Below are positions 53,593 through 63,640 of a stretch of DNA of 64,000 nt, piece by piece. The notes beneath the pieces were generated by a model. It ran no database searches and was not told the origin of the DNA. It worked only from the letters and a program-made list of their open reading frames with translations. Position 1 is the first letter of the stretch; every line of letters begins with the position of its first letter. Source of the DNA: Scytonema sp. UIC 10036 (GTDB lineage Bacteria; Cyanobacteriota; Cyanobacteriia; Cyanobacteriales; Nostocaceae); NCBI RefSeq assembly GCF_009725235.1, contig NZ_WJFC01000020.1, positions 39,290 to 103,289 on the forward strand, in the 5' to 3' direction. A program made the position numbers and the translations under genes.

Positions 53593-54105
53593 ACAGATAA
53601 TTCACTGGTCGTTGCTCACTATCGCATACAAGAGTTAAGAGAGCGTATTGAAGAAGTCCTACCATTTGTTCCTTTAACAAATGAATTTGCCAGACGGAAA
53701 ATTATTATTTCAAGAGTTGTGACAGAGCTAATTCACTACACTCAAGCAGAACTACGGATTGAGTATGGGATAAAAGTTTCTAATTGGCTTCAAGGTAATT
53801 TAGATTATTTGCTGCGTGTCAATACAATTAATCAATTGTTAGTTATTGAAGCTAAGTATGAAGATTTGACTAGAGGCTTCACACAATTGGTTGCTGAGTT
53901 AACCGCACTTGACCAATGGGAGAAAACACCAACGGTTTCAGAACAGCCAATTTTAGTGGGATCTGTGTCAACAGGAACAATTTGGCAATTTGCTAGGCTC
54001 GATCGTATTGCAAAGCATTTTGAACAGGGGATTAACAGCTATCGAGTTCCCGAAGATGTAGAGCAAGTGATGCGAATTTTGGTAGCAACATTAATTCACA
54101 CCTGA
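53593..54105 (+). pseudogene. PD-(D/E)XK-like protein, copy 2 (5' end replaced)
   Basis: An open frame from about 53593 reads LTDNSLVVAHYRIQELRERIEEVLPFVPLTNEFARRKIIISRVVTELIHYTQAELRIEYGIKVSNWLQGNLDYLLRVNTINQLLVIEAKYEDLTRGFTQL to 54105. GTG 53719 could start a 128-residue product, but similarity to copy 1 extends upstream where there is no start codon. The segment FGYTLTRKTFKLPQFSGEL present in copy 1 has been replaced by about 170 bp including the toxin promoter copy. The D..EAK nuclease-like motif is intact. Confidence 0.6.
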
Positions 54106-54142
54106 CCAGTGACCAGTTAACTAGAGAATTTTCCTACCTTCT

Positions 54143-54781
54143 TTAACTAACTCTTTCAAAGATAGCCCGATAAACAGGTTCACCCTTGTTAAGGGTATAT
54201 ATTTCCCTTTCTGTAGGAATCGATAGTGGATTTTCTGCTAGCCATTCTCCCCTACCATGTCTCACAAAAGCAGGATTTGCTGCAAAGCGATCGCACATTT
54301 CCACTGCTAAAAACTCCAGATCGGATTGCAAAAAAACAATACCACCAGGGGCAAGAAATTCTGCAAGTTCTGCCACTAATTCTGGCTGTACCACTCGCCG
54401 TTTTGCATGGCGATTTTTAAACCAAGGATCGGGAAATTGAATTGTGACATGCTGTAATCTTTTTTGAGGTAAAGAAGACAAAAGCGGACGGAGTGAGTTG
54501 TTCGCGTTGCAGAACAAATAATGAAGGTTTACTAACCCTAACTCATCACGCAACCTATTTGCTTCTACTACCAATGGTTCCCGAATCTCCAAACCCAAGA
54601 AATTCCACACGGGTTCCACTTGTGCCATATCGAGAACAAATCTTCCTCTAGCACAGCCAATATCTAAATGTAGTGGTAAGCTTGGCTGGGCATAAATTTT
54701 TTCCCAATCAAGTGGACTGAGAGGGGTTTGATACTTATTTGCTAGGGGGTTAACGTGTTGACGAACTCGAATAATTGCCAA
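54143..54781 (-). CDS. trmB: tRNA (guanine-N7-)-methyltransferase
   Basis: 212 residues. SAM site [17 protein letters not shown], then [11 protein letters not shown], and the family signature [25 protein letters not shown]-terminal [22 protein letters not shown]. It methylates G46 in the tRNA variable loop. No Shine-Dalgarno site is obvious apart from AAGGAG just before the ATG. STRR arrays lie upstream. Confidence 0.95.
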   Translation of the reverse strand: MAIIRVRQHVNPLANKYQTPLSPLDWEKIYAQPSLPLHLDIGCARGRFVLDMAQVEPVWNFLGLEIREPLVVEANRLRDELGLVNLHYLFCNANNSLRPLLSSLPQKRLQHVTIQFPDPWFKNRHAKRRVVQPELVAELAEFLAPGGIVFLQSDLEFLAVEMCDRFAANPAFVRHGRGEWLAENPLSIPTEREIYTLNKGEPVYRAIFERVS

Positions 54782-54792
54782 AATATTTCTCC

Positions 54793-54973
54793 TTATTAGT
54801 TAGTGGTTAGTGGTTAGTTGTTAGTAGTTAGCAGTGAGTAAATATGTAATTATTTATACATTAATAGTGAGAAGGTTAGTAAAGGGACAAAGTATTGCGC
54901 CCGTACACAATTGTGGGTTAGTTGTATTTCCCAATAACTAATAACCACTAACTACTAACTACTAACTACTAAC
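54793..54973. repeat. STRR arrays flanking an AT-rich spacer
   Basis: GTTAGTG units (54793-54835) and, after a spacer, complementary ACTAACT units (54938-54973). Together they form a 180-bp inverted arrangement between two divergent genes, so the promoters of both lie within or beside it. Confidence 0.75.
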
Positions 54974-55098
54974 CCGTTCTGTATACAAATATTAACGGGG
55001 ATCGTTGTTATATAGTGTAATCCAGTCATAGTGAGTTACAGGCTATACTCAATGTAAAAAGAGTTTTTACACCTGTTTTTAACATCACTATTAGGTCA

Positions 55099-56205
55099 AT
55101 GGCTCTAAAATTTCGTTTTGCTGTAGTCAGCGACTTGCACGTTGCAGTTCCCCACACAATCTGGCATCATCCAGATCGTTTTCATTTAGTCGAAGTTAGC
55201 ATCCCAGCATTTAACAGCATCATAGAACATCTCACACAACTCGATTTAGATTTCCTTTTGATACCAGGCGACTTAACCCAGCATGGTGAACCAGAAAACC
55301 ATACTTGGTTACAAAACCGTTTGGCACAGTTACCGTTTCCCGCCTATGTTGTTCCTGGCAATCATGATGTTCCTGTTTTGATGGCAAACGAGCAATCAAT
55401 AGCCTTTGCCGATTTCCCCCATTATTATCGCAAATTTGGATATGCTAACACCAATCAACTTTACTACACTTGCCAATTGCTACCAGGAGTGAGGCTAGTT
55501 GGCTTAAATTCTAACTCCTTTAATGACCAAGGTAAGCAAATAGGGCGTTTAGATGACAAGCAACTGCAATGGTTGGAAGAGGTGCTAGCTGCATCTGTTG
55601 ATGAACTCGTGCTCGTGATGGTACATCACAACGTTGTGGAACATTTGCCCAACCAGTCCCGCCACCATATGGCAAATCGATATATGTTGGAGAATGCGCC
55701 AGAACTATTACACCTGTTACGACGATATGGCGTTAGTCTAGTTTTTACCGGACATTTACACGTTCAAGATGTCGCCTACGCAGACGGAGTGTACGATATA
55801 ACGACAGGTTCTTTAGTCAGTTATCCACATCCTTATCGTGTTTTAGAGTTTCACAGGAATGATTTCGGTCAAGACTGGTTGCAAATTCTGTCTTATCGAG
55901 TATGCTCAGTACCTGACTTTCCTAATCTACAACTTTCCTCCCGTAAATGGATGGGCGATCGCAGTTTTCCCTTCTTAATCAAGCTGCTAACTGTACCTCC
56001 TATAAGTTTACCCCTAGCCGAAGCAAAAGAATTAGCCCCCAGTTTGCGGTATTTTTGGGCAAATATGGCTGATGGAGACGCTGTATTTGACTATCCTGAG
56101 TTTCCACTAGAACTACGTCGCTATTTTCAGAAATATGGTGCCATTGACTCAAGCGGTACACCCTTTTTCATTGATAACAATAGTACGCTTTTGGTTAGTG
56201 GTTAG
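55099..56205 (+). CDS. Metallophosphoesterase
   Basis: 368 residues with the full calcineurin-like metal site: VVSDLHV (D-x-H), IPGDLTQHGEPENH (G-D), VVPGNHDVP (G-N-H-D), MVHHNV and FTGHLHVQD (G-H-x-H). It may act on cyclic nucleotides (3',5'-cAMP phosphodiesterase-like), nucleotides or phosphoesters; the C-terminal 100 residues are specific to cyanobacteria and of unknown role. The last residues (LLVSG) and stop are produced by a GGTTAGT repeat, as is the end of the convergent neighbour. Confidence 0.85.
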   Translation: MALKFRFAVVSDLHVAVPHTIWHHPDRFHLVEVSIPAFNSIIEHLTQLDLDFLLIPGDLTQHGEPENHTWLQNRLAQLPFPAYVVPGNHDVPVLMANEQSIAFADFPHYYRKFGYANTNQLYYTCQLLPGVRLVGLNSNSFNDQGKQIGRLDDKQLQWLEEVLAASVDELVLVMVHHNVVEHLPNQSRHHMANRYMLENAPELLHLLRRYGVSLVFTGHLHVQDVAYADGVYDITTGSLVSYPHPYRVLEFHRNDFGQDWLQILSYRVCSVPDFPNLQLSSRKWMGDRSFPFLIKLLTVPPISLPLAEAKELAPSLRYFWANMADGDAVFDYPEFPLELRRYFQKYGAIDSSGTPFFIDNNSTLLVSG

Positions 56206-56275
56206 TTGTTAGTGGTTAGTGGTTAGTTGTTAATAGCCATTAGCAATTAGCAATTAGCCATTAGCAATTAGCAGA
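56193..56275. repeat. STRR arrays (GGTTAGT and ATTAGCA)
   Basis: The repeats begin inside the phosphoesterase gene and end inside the convergent FIST gene, giving the final codons and stop to both. Confidence 0.85.
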
Positions 56276-57475
56276 ACGACAAATTCCAAACACAGAGGTA
56301 TAATTGTGTATCATTGTACTACCTCCTACAGGTCCGATTTCGCCGCCACAAAAGAACCCTGCTAATGGTATGTTTTGAAGATACCGATTGAATAATTGGG
56401 AATCAAAATTCGGTTTCCCGTAAAGCCCTTCTCCTCTACCAACACAAGAAAACATGAGCGCACCTAGTGGGGCGGCGTCAGAAGAGCGCTCTTTTTGATA
56501 CCTCTGTAGCAAGAATTCTAAATCTTCAGCAGAAGCTTGGGCATCGCGTAAGTGGAATTGCACGCGCTGTCCGGGACGAACATAATCCGCGATCGCAATT
56601 GCCCCGGCGGATGGTTCTACCCCTAAAATACTTCTAATGAGAAAGTCTCCTGGGTACAATTCTTGCTTGAATTCGTCCATGGCTAAACCAACAAATAAAG
56701 AATGTTGTGCCAGCATCCGATCTTCTTCACTCAGACCCCCAATCACATCTCGCAATACCTTTAACGGCACTTGCTCGTTGAGTTCTAGGATTATATTGCG
56801 ATCGCCTTTTGTCACCTGACAAGGTCTTCCAATTGGTCTGCATCCTTGTGCCACAATGGTTTCCAAGACAATATTGCCACTCAGGGCGACGCCAATAGTT
56901 CCTTCTCTGTAGAGTTGGTCATTGTAGAAAAGAGCAATCCGACCTCCCAAACCACCACCACTCGCCTGTCCTCCTACTGTTACCGATCCTGGATACGCAA
57001 AATCCAAACCCTGTAATAAATCGTTCACTCCTGAAGAAAACGACCCAGACAATAATATAAATTGCGGTACAGGTGATGGTGGTACACCAATTAAATCTAT
57101 CCAAGCGTCTGGTGGACTATCCAAATCGGGTAATTCTTCAGGATCGATATGAAATGGCTTGATATTAACCCCAGGGAGGCGTGCCAAAGTTAAACTGAGT
57201 GCTGGTTCTGCTTCCAACTCTTGTGTTTTTCCCCGCTGAGTTGTACCAATCACACCTCCACCACTACACCCCAGCAATGTAGGCACTGACAGTTTCTCGC
57301 TAAGCAGTGGTAAAAGCCGAGAGTACTCACTTGTAAAAGCAGACGAAATAAACACCAGCCCTAAATCTGGAGGTGCTGTTAGCGATGAGACAGTGCGCTG
57401 TACGACATCTGAAACAGCTGCTTCTAGGGAAGGACGGGTTGACAGGGCATTTGCCCACTGCATTTGGTCTGCCAT
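56261..57475 (-). CDS. FIST-domain sensory protein
   Basis: 404 residues with FIST-N (DLGLVFISSAFTSEYSRLLPLLSEKLSVPTLLGCSGGGVIG) and FIST-C (HSLFVGLAMDEFKQELYPGDFLIRSILGVEPSAGAIAIADYVRPGQRVQFHLRD, ending PLGALMFSCVGRGEGLYG, then LAGFFCGGEIGPVGG). FIST proteins bind small ligands, often amino acids, in signalling systems. The C-terminal SANC and stop come from the STRR. It has no fused kinase or receptor output. Confidence 0.85.
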   Translation of the reverse strand: MADQMQWANALSTRPSLEAAVSDVVQRTVSSLTAPPDLGLVFISSAFTSEYSRLLPLLSEKLSVPTLLGCSGGGVIGTTQRGKTQELEAEPALSLTLARLPGVNIKPFHIDPEELPDLDSPPDAWIDLIGVPPSPVPQFILLSGSFSSGVNDLLQGLDFAYPGSVTVGGQASGGGLGGRIALFYNDQLYREGTIGVALSGNIVLETIVAQGCRPIGRPCQVTKGDRNIILELNEQVPLKVLRDVIGGLSEEDRMLAQHSLFVGLAMDEFKQELYPGDFLIRSILGVEPSAGAIAIADYVRPGQRVQFHLRDAQASAEDLEFLLQRYQKERSSDAAPLGALMFSCVGRGEGLYGKPNFDSQLFNRYLQNIPLAGFFCGGEIGPVGGSTMIHNYTSVFGICRSANC

Positions 57476-57884
57476 GAGTTTTACACTCTATTTATTCTTG
57501 GAGCTTTTGTTGTTAAGCAAGTCGGTTGATTATTTCTATTTTGGGGACTACTATAACGCATCCTACACGAATTGATGCGACTTCTTGCGAATCCTCATTA
57601 GCAATCTGCCGTTTCTAGAATGATTATATTTATTGATTTTTAGGATTTGCCGCAAGAAGTATTGTACGATCTACATCTTTCCGACGGTGTTGGTAAAACA
57701 TTAAAACATTATAGACGAATACACGGCTATTGTCACAAATGCTGTAATAATTATGAAGCATTGCTCCTTGAACTGGCAAAATTATTGCACAGACACAGTA
57801 AAATGAAGGATAATAGTACGAAAAACTCTCATTTTTGAAATTTTTCTATACTAGTATTGAAAACACGCAACAAGAATTAAGACA
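57476..57884. other. Promoter region of cp12
   Basis: About 400 bp without a supported gene. The divergent FIST and CP12 promoters must lie here. A 63-residue frame at 57647 lacks a proper start and looks spurious. Confidence 0.45.
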
Positions 57885-58106
57885 ATGAGCAACATCCAAG
57901 ACAAGATCTCGCAAGAAGTTGAACAAGCCCGTGCTACATGTGACATCACAGGTAACAATTCTGCTGAATGTGCAGCAGCTTGGGATGCAGTGGAAGAACT
58001 ACAAGCTGAGGCTTCTCACCAACGCCAAGCAAAGCGCAAAACATCTCTCGAGCAATATTGTGATGCAAACCCAGAAGCAGATGAGTGCAGAGTTTACGAA
58101 GACTAG
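57885..58106 (+). CDS. cp12: CP12, Calvin-cycle regulator
   Basis: 73 residues. The core is CDITGNNSAECAAAWDAVEELQAEASH with the AWDAVEEL signature; cysteine pairs are Cys19/Cys29 and Cys59/Cys68 (YCDANPEADECRVYED). It is intrinsically disordered and joins GAPDH and phosphoribulokinase into an inactive complex in the dark when its disulphides are oxidised. Both redox pairs are present, so both GAPDH and PRK sites should work. Confidence 0.95.
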   Translation: MSNIQDKISQEVEQARATCDITGNNSAECAAAWDAVEELQAEASHQRQAKRKTSLEQYCDANPEADECRVYED

Positions 58107-58287
58107 GAGTTAACTCTACAGTTCTTATCTTAGAACTGGTGGGAACGCAACTAGAAACCCTTGACTGAAAATTTTGTGCTTTAATAGCACTTATGTATGA
58201 AATCTCACTCCAACCTTTTTCATCCTGCTTTAGAACAGGAGCTAGGGGAATAGGGTGAGGTTTTTTTTCAGGTTTTGAGGAAATATT

Positions 58288-58881
58288 ATGAATGACGTCT
58301 GGTTTCGCCCCCTAGTTTGGATAGATTACCGACTAGCGGTATTGTTCACACTCATTTTGCCTATCATTCTGCTACTTTGGGCTTTTGTACAAAAAGCTGA
58401 AGCCATACAACGCTTACTTCTAATTTACTGGCGAGTTGCTAGTTTACTAGCAATTACGATTTACTTAATGATTGGTGGATTTGGTGTTAGTTTTATATCG
58501 GGATTGATAGCTCGTATTTTAATTCCTGTTTCATTATGGTTTTGGATAGATCTAAATGATGAAATAGAGTATCAGCCAAACAGTTCTCTAAAGTTAATTT
58601 TTACTTCATGGCGTTGGGCTATCACTATTTACTCTATTGTAGGCGCATTGGCTTTGATACCTTTCATAGTTTGTGCTTTTTCAGAAACTGCGATCGCAAC
58701 ATCATATTGTCGCGTCTGGTTTGAAGCACCGCTGATGTTTAAAGATTATTTCCATTACGACACTAAACCCGGATTCCTGGGCTTTCTTGGCATTGTTGGT
58801 TTAGTCATCTATGTACTTTATCTCAGCTATTTTGTCCTGATTAAGTTAGGTAAGCAAGGACGCTCAGCTACACCTCAATAG
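58288..58881 (+). CDS. DUF3177-type membrane protein
   Basis: 197 residues with GAGGAAA before the ATG. Five or so transmembrane segments: LAVLFTLILPIILLLWAFV, LLLIYWRVASLLAITIYLMIGGFGV, WAITIYSIVGALALIPFIVCAF, FLGFLGIVGLVIYVLYLSYFVLI. The opening RPLVWIDYRLAVLF and the DLNDEIEYQPNSSLKL loop fit the cyanobacterial DUF3177 family. Function unknown. Confidence 0.75.
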   Translation: MNDVWFRPLVWIDYRLAVLFTLILPIILLLWAFVQKAEAIQRLLLIYWRVASLLAITIYLMIGGFGVSFISGLIARILIPVSLWFWIDLNDEIEYQPNSSLKLIFTSWRWAITIYSIVGALALIPFIVCAFSETAIATSYCRVWFEAPLMFKDYFHYDTKPGFLGFLGIVGLVIYVLYLSYFVLIKLGKQGRSATPQ

Positions 58882-59062
58882 AATATACTGCAAGCGATCC
58901 CCCTACTCTCGAATCAGTTCAGCTTCAGCTTCTTCAGGTACAAGCAGGTTGTTATGAAGCTAGTGACTGCGCCGAGCCGTGACTCTGCTTCACCAGAGGT
59001 TGCTTGCTGAATCCTCTGCCTTTCTTCTAGTAATGTACTGACACTTGATACAGTGTTAATTT

Positions 59063-59356
59063 ATGATGAATTCTATTGGCAAGAAGCTGGAACAGTATAC
59101 CACTAAATGTCCTCAAGAAGTTTTACTAGTCACAGTAGAAATTGCAGGCGAACAAGACCAAATTGCTATTTTCAAAGGTTTTTCCAGTTCATTAATGCGT
59201 CCGACGGCTTTCGATCCCGACATACCTGTAATACCAGATGACGCAAAAATTATCAAAATCGATAGAGTCGCAAGTCCTTACAATCCAGAAGCACCTCGTT
59301 ACATTCAACAAGATATCTCTTGGGAAAAAATGAAAAGAATGATGAATGATGAATGA
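59063..59356 (+). CDS. Small conserved cyanobacterial protein (DUF7734-like)
   Basis: 97 residues: EVLLVTVEIAGEQDQIAIFKGFSSSLMRPTAFDPDIPVIPDDAKIIKIDRVASPYNPEAPRYIQQDISWEKMKRM. The pattern is familiar from cyanobacteria and plastids, probably DUF7734. No catalytic residues. The final MMNDE and stop are encoded by an ATGATGA-type repeat. Confidence 0.7.
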   Translation: MMNSIGKKLEQYTTKCPQEVLLVTVEIAGEQDQIAIFKGFSSSLMRPTAFDPDIPVIPDDAKIIKIDRVASPYNPEAPRYIQQDISWEKMKRMMNDE

Positions 59357-59417
59357 TGAATGATTCACAATTCACAATTCACAATTCACAATTCACAATT
59401 CATAATTCATAATTCCC
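59340..59417. repeat. STRR array (ATGATGA then CACAATT)
   Basis: ATGAATG units start within the previous gene, followed by ATTCACA copies up to the cbiD start codon. Confidence 0.85.
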
Positions 59418-60539
59418 ATGTCTCAATCTGGATATACTCTTCCTGTCTTTGCTTGTGCGTCTGCTCTTGCTGCTTTGCACTGGTTGCATTATCGTCAACC
59501 CTTACTTTCTGTATCAGTAGACTTGATTGAACCCAGCCAAGTGGTAGACATACCCATAGAACAGGTTGCAGGATTGTCTGAAAATATGGCTTTGGCGATC
59601 GCTCGCTCTGACCCTGGAGATAATCTAGATATTACGAAATACACTCCTATTTGGGCGTTGGTGGAGTGGAAAACAGGAGGGAAAGACGGGGAGAAAATAA
59701 TTATTAAAGGAGGAGAGGGAATTGGAAAAATAGTTGAGGCTGGCGGGAATCCTGCTATTTACGCTTACGCCCAAAGGTTGTTGCAAGAGAATTTGCAGCG
59801 AATGCTTGCACCGGAAGAGAGCATTATTGTAACAATTATTTTGCCAGAAGGAAGGTCTCTTGCTCTTCGGACTTCCAATGCTGCTTTTGGGGTTGTTGAA
59901 GGTCTCTCGCTACTTGGAACAACAGGGATTTCTCAACCCTTAAGCGCTCCCGGTCAACTGGAAGCTTTTCGAGAACAGTTACAATATAAAGTAGCTCGGT
60001 TTGATTGTTTGGTGTTTTGTGTTGGTGAAAACGGTTTAGATTTAGCAAGAAAACTAGGGATTAATCAAGAAAAACTGGTAAAAACAGCTAATTGGCTTGG
60101 TCCCATGCTGGTAGAAGCAGCTTTACAAAATGTTAAGCAAATTCTATTATTTGGATATCATGGCAAGCTCATAAAACTTGCAGGTGGAATCTTTCACACC
60201 CATCACCATCTTGCTGATGGACGTCGGGAAATTCTAGTGGCTCACTGTGCTAACGTTGGTCTACCCACTCTGGACTTGCAGGCTGTATTTAACAGCAACA
60301 CTGCAGAAGCAGCTTTGGTTTACCTCCGCTCTTTGGATACATTTCATGGAAATAATTGGGTAGAACGGGTATACACTTCTATTGTTAAAGAAATCGATTC
60401 TCGTTCGCAAGATTATATAAAGAACCAGATTGGTGAAGCAGGGACATTGCCATCTGTTGGCTCAGTCCTTTTCGATCGCGATCGCAAAGTTATTGTAAAA
60501 AGCAAAACTGCACATGCTCTCATGGCAAAATTATGTTAA
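59418..60539 (+). CDS. cbiD: Cobalt-precorrin-5B C1-methyltransferase
   Basis: 373 residues; CbiD methylates C1 in the anaerobic-type cobalamin pathway. The N-terminus YTLPVFACASALAALHWL, then RSDPGDNLDITKYTPIWALVEW, and GFGVVEGLSLLGTTG-like AAFGVVEGLSLLGTTGISQPLS are typical; the end has FGYHGKLIKLAGGIFHTHHHLADGRREILVAHCANVG. It starts immediately after an STRR and precedes guaA, a common cyanobacterial neighbour. No cobalamin riboswitch was seen upstream. Confidence 0.9.
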   Translation: MSQSGYTLPVFACASALAALHWLHYRQPLLSVSVDLIEPSQVVDIPIEQVAGLSENMALAIARSDPGDNLDITKYTPIWALVEWKTGGKDGEKIIIKGGEGIGKIVEAGGNPAIYAYAQRLLQENLQRMLAPEESIIVTIILPEGRSLALRTSNAAFGVVEGLSLLGTTGISQPLSAPGQLEAFREQLQYKVARFDCLVFCVGENGLDLARKLGINQEKLVKTANWLGPMLVEAALQNVKQILLFGYHGKLIKLAGGIFHTHHHLADGRREILVAHCANVGLPTLDLQAVFNSNTAEAALVYLRSLDTFHGNNWVERVYTSIVKEIDSRSQDYIKNQIGEAGTLPSVGSVLFDRDRKVIVKSKTAHALMAKLC

Positions 60540-60763
60540 TTTAATATGAATAATCTTAAACACTAACTTTCAATAACTTTTTTTTACCAGGCTAGAGTAA
60601 GTTTTTTCGTAATCTCACTGCTACACATAAGGTCTGACAGTCGCGCAGCAAAGTCGCGTTCAAGAAGGAGCTATTTTACCATCACAAGTTGGTAAGGCAG
60701 ACACTGGTATCAATCAATACTCATTTGTTGTTAATCTTTCACTCTACTTACACCATTTCCGTC

Positions 60764-62386
60764 ATGAATACTGCGGTGACTCTACCCACACAACAAGCTC
60801 CTCAAACAGAGGAATCTTTGAGGCAACTCAATCGCCAAATCATTGTAATTCTAGACTTCGGTTCTCAATATTCCGAACTGATTGCTCGTCGAATTCGCGA
60901 AACACAGGTTTATTCAGAAGTCCTTTCCTATCGCACTACAGTTGAAGCATTACGTCAACTCAATCCTAAGGGAATCATTCTGTCTGGTGGACCAAAGTCA
61001 GTGTATGACAACGGTGCTCCCCATTGCGATCCAAAGATATGGGATTTAGGAATTCCTATCTTAGGTGTGTGCTACGGTATGCAACTTATGGTGCAGCAAA
61101 TGGGCGGAGAAGTGGCAAAAGCTGACCGAGGGGAGTACGGAAAAGCCTCTCTACATATAGACGATCCAACAGACTTACTGACTAACGTCGAAGATGGCAC
61201 AACTATGTGGATGAGCCACGGGGACTCAGTCATCAGTATGCCACCAGGGTTTGAAGTGCTGGCACATACAGAAAATACCCCTTGTGCAGCTATTGCCGAG
61301 CACAAGAAAAAACTCTACGGGGTTCAATTTCATCCAGAAGTCGTTCATTCTATTGGTGGTCTGGCTTTAATTCGTAACTTTGTGTACCACATATGTGAGT
61401 GCGAACCAACTTGGACGACTGCTGCTTTTGTAGAAGACGCAATTCGAGAAATTCGCGCCAAAGTCGGTGACAAACGTGTATTGCTAGCACTTTCTGGAGG
61501 AGTTGATTCTTCTACTTTAGCATTCTTACTGCACAAAGCTATTGGCGACCAACTGACTTGTGTTTTTATTGACCAAGGCTTTATGAGGAAGTACGAGCCA
61601 GAGAGGTTACTAAAACTGTTCCAAGAACAGTTCCATATCCCTGTAGAATACGTCAATGCTAGAGAGCGTTTTCTTTCCGCCTTGGATGGCATTACTGACC
61701 CCGAAGAAAAGCGTCGTATTATCGGACACGAATTTATCCGTGCATTTGAGGAAACGTCCAAAATACTAGGTCCATTTGATTATTTGGCACAAGGAACCCT
61801 CTACCCAGACGTGATTGAATCTGCCGATACGAATGTTGACCCGCAAACTGGGGAACGAGTTGCAGTAAAAATTAAGAGTCACCACAACGTTGGCGGATTG
61901 CCTAAAGATTTGCGATTTAAATTGGTAGAACCCCTACGGAAGCTATTTAAAGATGAAGTCCGTAAAGTCGGGCGTGCCATCGGTTTGCCAGAAGAAATTG
62001 TACAACGGCATCCTTTCCCAGGACCTGGTTTGGCAATTCGCATTTTAGGTGAAGTGACTGCCGAACGCTTAAACATTTTGCGCGATGCCGATCTAATCGT
62101 GCGTCAAGAAATTAACCAACGTGGTTTGTATCACGATTACTGGCAGGCTTTTGCTGTACTGCTGCCAATTCGCAGTGTGGGAGTCATGGGCGATCAACGT
62201 ACCTATGCTTATCCCATCGTTTTGCGAATTGTACAAAGTGAAGATGGTATGACAGCAGACTGGGCGCGTGTCCCTTACGATGTTCTAGAAGTGATTTCCA
62301 ACCGAATTGTGAATGAGGTAAAAGGCGTTAACCGCGTCGTTTACGATATCACCTCCAAGCCACCTGGAACTATAGAGTGGGAATAG
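60764..62386 (+). CDS. guaA: GMP synthase (glutamine-hydrolysing)
   Basis: 540 residues from ATG 60764; the 25 residues encoded from 60689 do not resemble the family. Amidotransferase part: [28 protein letters not shown] (Cys), FHPEVVHS (His, Glu). Synthetase part: [19 protein letters not shown] (PP-loop), [13 protein letters not shown] and the C-terminal [13 protein letters not shown]. It converts XMP to GMP with glutamine. The stop is directly followed by a long GTTAGTG array. Confidence 0.97.
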   Translation: MNTAVTLPTQQAPQTEESLRQLNRQIIVILDFGSQYSELIARRIRETQVYSEVLSYRTTVEALRQLNPKGIILSGGPKSVYDNGAPHCDPKIWDLGIPILGVCYGMQLMVQQMGGEVAKADRGEYGKASLHIDDPTDLLTNVEDGTTMWMSHGDSVISMPPGFEVLAHTENTPCAAIAEHKKKLYGVQFHPEVVHSIGGLALIRNFVYHICECEPTWTTAAFVEDAIREIRAKVGDKRVLLALSGGVDSSTLAFLLHKAIGDQLTCVFIDQGFMRKYEPERLLKLFQEQFHIPVEYVNARERFLSALDGITDPEEKRRIIGHEFIRAFEETSKILGPFDYLAQGTLYPDVIESADTNVDPQTGERVAVKIKSHHNVGGLPKDLRFKLVEPLRKLFKDEVRKVGRAIGLPEEIVQRHPFPGPGLAIRILGEVTAERLNILRDADLIVRQEINQRGLYHDYWQAFAVLLPIRSVGVMGDQRTYAYPIVLRIVQSEDGMTADWARVPYDVLEVISNRIVNEVKGVNRVVYDITSKPPGTIEWE

Positions 62387-62615
62387 GTTAGTGGTTAGTG
62401 GTTAGTGGTTAGTGGTTAGTGGTTAGTGGTTAGTGGTTAGTGGTTAGTGGTTAGTGGTTAGTGGTTAGTGGTTAGTGGTTAGTGGTTAGTGGCAATTCCA
62501 ACCAACAACTAACCACTAACAACCAACAACCAACAACCCACAACCAACAACCCACAACCAACAACTAACCACTAACAACCAACAACTAACAACCAACAAC
62601 TAACCACTAACAACT
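62387..62615. repeat. Long inverted STRR array
   Basis: About 15 uninterrupted copies of GTTAGTG (62387-62491) followed by about 120 bp of complementary-type units (ACCAACA, ACTAACC). The two halves could fold into one long, imperfect stem, separating the convergent guaA and CDF genes. Confidence 0.9.
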
Positions 62616-62616
62616 A

Positions 62617-63504
62617 TCAAAAAGTAATATGACTGGATTGATAGGTAGGCGGTTCGACGTGAATGAGAACTCTAACTGGATGAAAACGTTCTTCTAACCG
62701 CCTTTCTACTTCTTCTGTAATTTGATGAGCCGTCTCTACGTCTGATGCATCTACTATTAAGTGCATCTCAATGAAGGTTTGACGACCTAAAACACCCCGA
62801 GAAGCAATATCGTGACAGTTAAGAACACCCGGAACAGAAACTGCGATCGCATGAATGGCTTCCGGTGCGATCGCTATTTGGTCAACCAGCCAAGGTAAAT
62901 TCTCTGTTAAAACTGTCCAGCCACTCCAAAAAACCAACAACGCTACAGGAAAAGCTAAAGCTACATCTATCCATTGAACGCCCAACCATACACCAATCAA
63001 CCCACCAATAACAGAAATTGTCACCCAAATATCACTCATGGTGTGTTTGGCGTCAGCAATCAGAATCGGGCTACCGACTCTCTGTCCCACACCACGTTCG
63101 TAAAAGGCTACAACAATATTGACTCCTAAAACTATCAACAATATCCATAATTCTGGCGGTGAGATTCTAACCATCTGACCGCCATTGATGATTCGTTCTA
63201 CTGCTCCTTGGAGAATTTCAAAGCAGGCTATACCTAAAAAAGCAGAAATCCCTAATGCTCCCACTGCTTCAAATTTTTGGTGTCCGTAAGGATGCTCGCG
63301 ATCGGGTTTTGGTGAAGAGAATCGACTAGCAACTAATCCTAAAATATTGTTGGCACTATCCGTCACACTATGTAACGCATCAGCTTGTAAGCTTAGGGAA
63401 CCTGTCAGATATCCCACCACAGATTTCAATGCCATAACAAATATATTTAGCAATAAAGTAATAATTAAAACTCTTTGTATTGCACCCCTGTTATCGTAAG
63501 TCAT
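62617..63504 (-). CDS. Cation diffusion facilitator (CDF) transporter
   Basis: 295 residues with six membrane helices. Metal-site motifs: QADALHSVTDSANN in helix 2 and ADAKHTMSDIWV in helix 5 (each with the H-x3-D pattern of zinc-type members), plus the loop PKPDREHPYGHQKFE. The cytosolic C-terminus has ITEEVERRLEERFHPVRVLIHVEPP, with histidines for regulatory binding. It exports Zn(II), Fe(II) or a related cation in exchange for protons; the exact ion is not decided by sequence alone. Confidence 0.9.
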   Translation of the reverse strand: MTYDNRGAIQRVLIITLLLNIFVMALKSVVGYLTGSLSLQADALHSVTDSANNILGLVASRFSSPKPDREHPYGHQKFEAVGALGISAFLGIACFEILQGAVERIINGGQMVRISPPELWILLIVLGVNIVVAFYERGVGQRVGSPILIADAKHTMSDIWVTISVIGGLIGVWLGVQWIDVALAFPVALLVFWSGWTVLTENLPWLVDQIAIAPEAIHAIAVSVPGVLNCHDIASRGVLGRQTFIEMHLIVDASDVETAHQITEEVERRLEERFHPVRVLIHVEPPTYQSSHITF

Positions 63505-63640
63505 AAAATCCGTATAAAAATATTATGTTTTATAATTTACATCGGAAATTTTACAACGTCTAAAGAATGTTGCAAACCCTTACGAATTTAAGGTTAAATC
63601 CCGGTAACATGAATTATTTAGACGTATTTATACAAAACTC

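Noticed and set aside
57647..57838. A 63-residue open frame upstream of cp12
   Set aside because: It starts at TTG without a ribosome site, lies in a promoter region and has no recognisable pattern.
59358..59417. Cobalamin riboswitch before cbiD
   Set aside because: The upstream DNA is only a tandem repeat; no B12-box-like sequence was seen.
62387..62492. Regular GTTAGTG array as a CRISPR or origin iteron set
   Set aside because: The units are contiguous heptamers without spacers, typical of STRRs; no dnaA, rep or DnaA boxes nearby.
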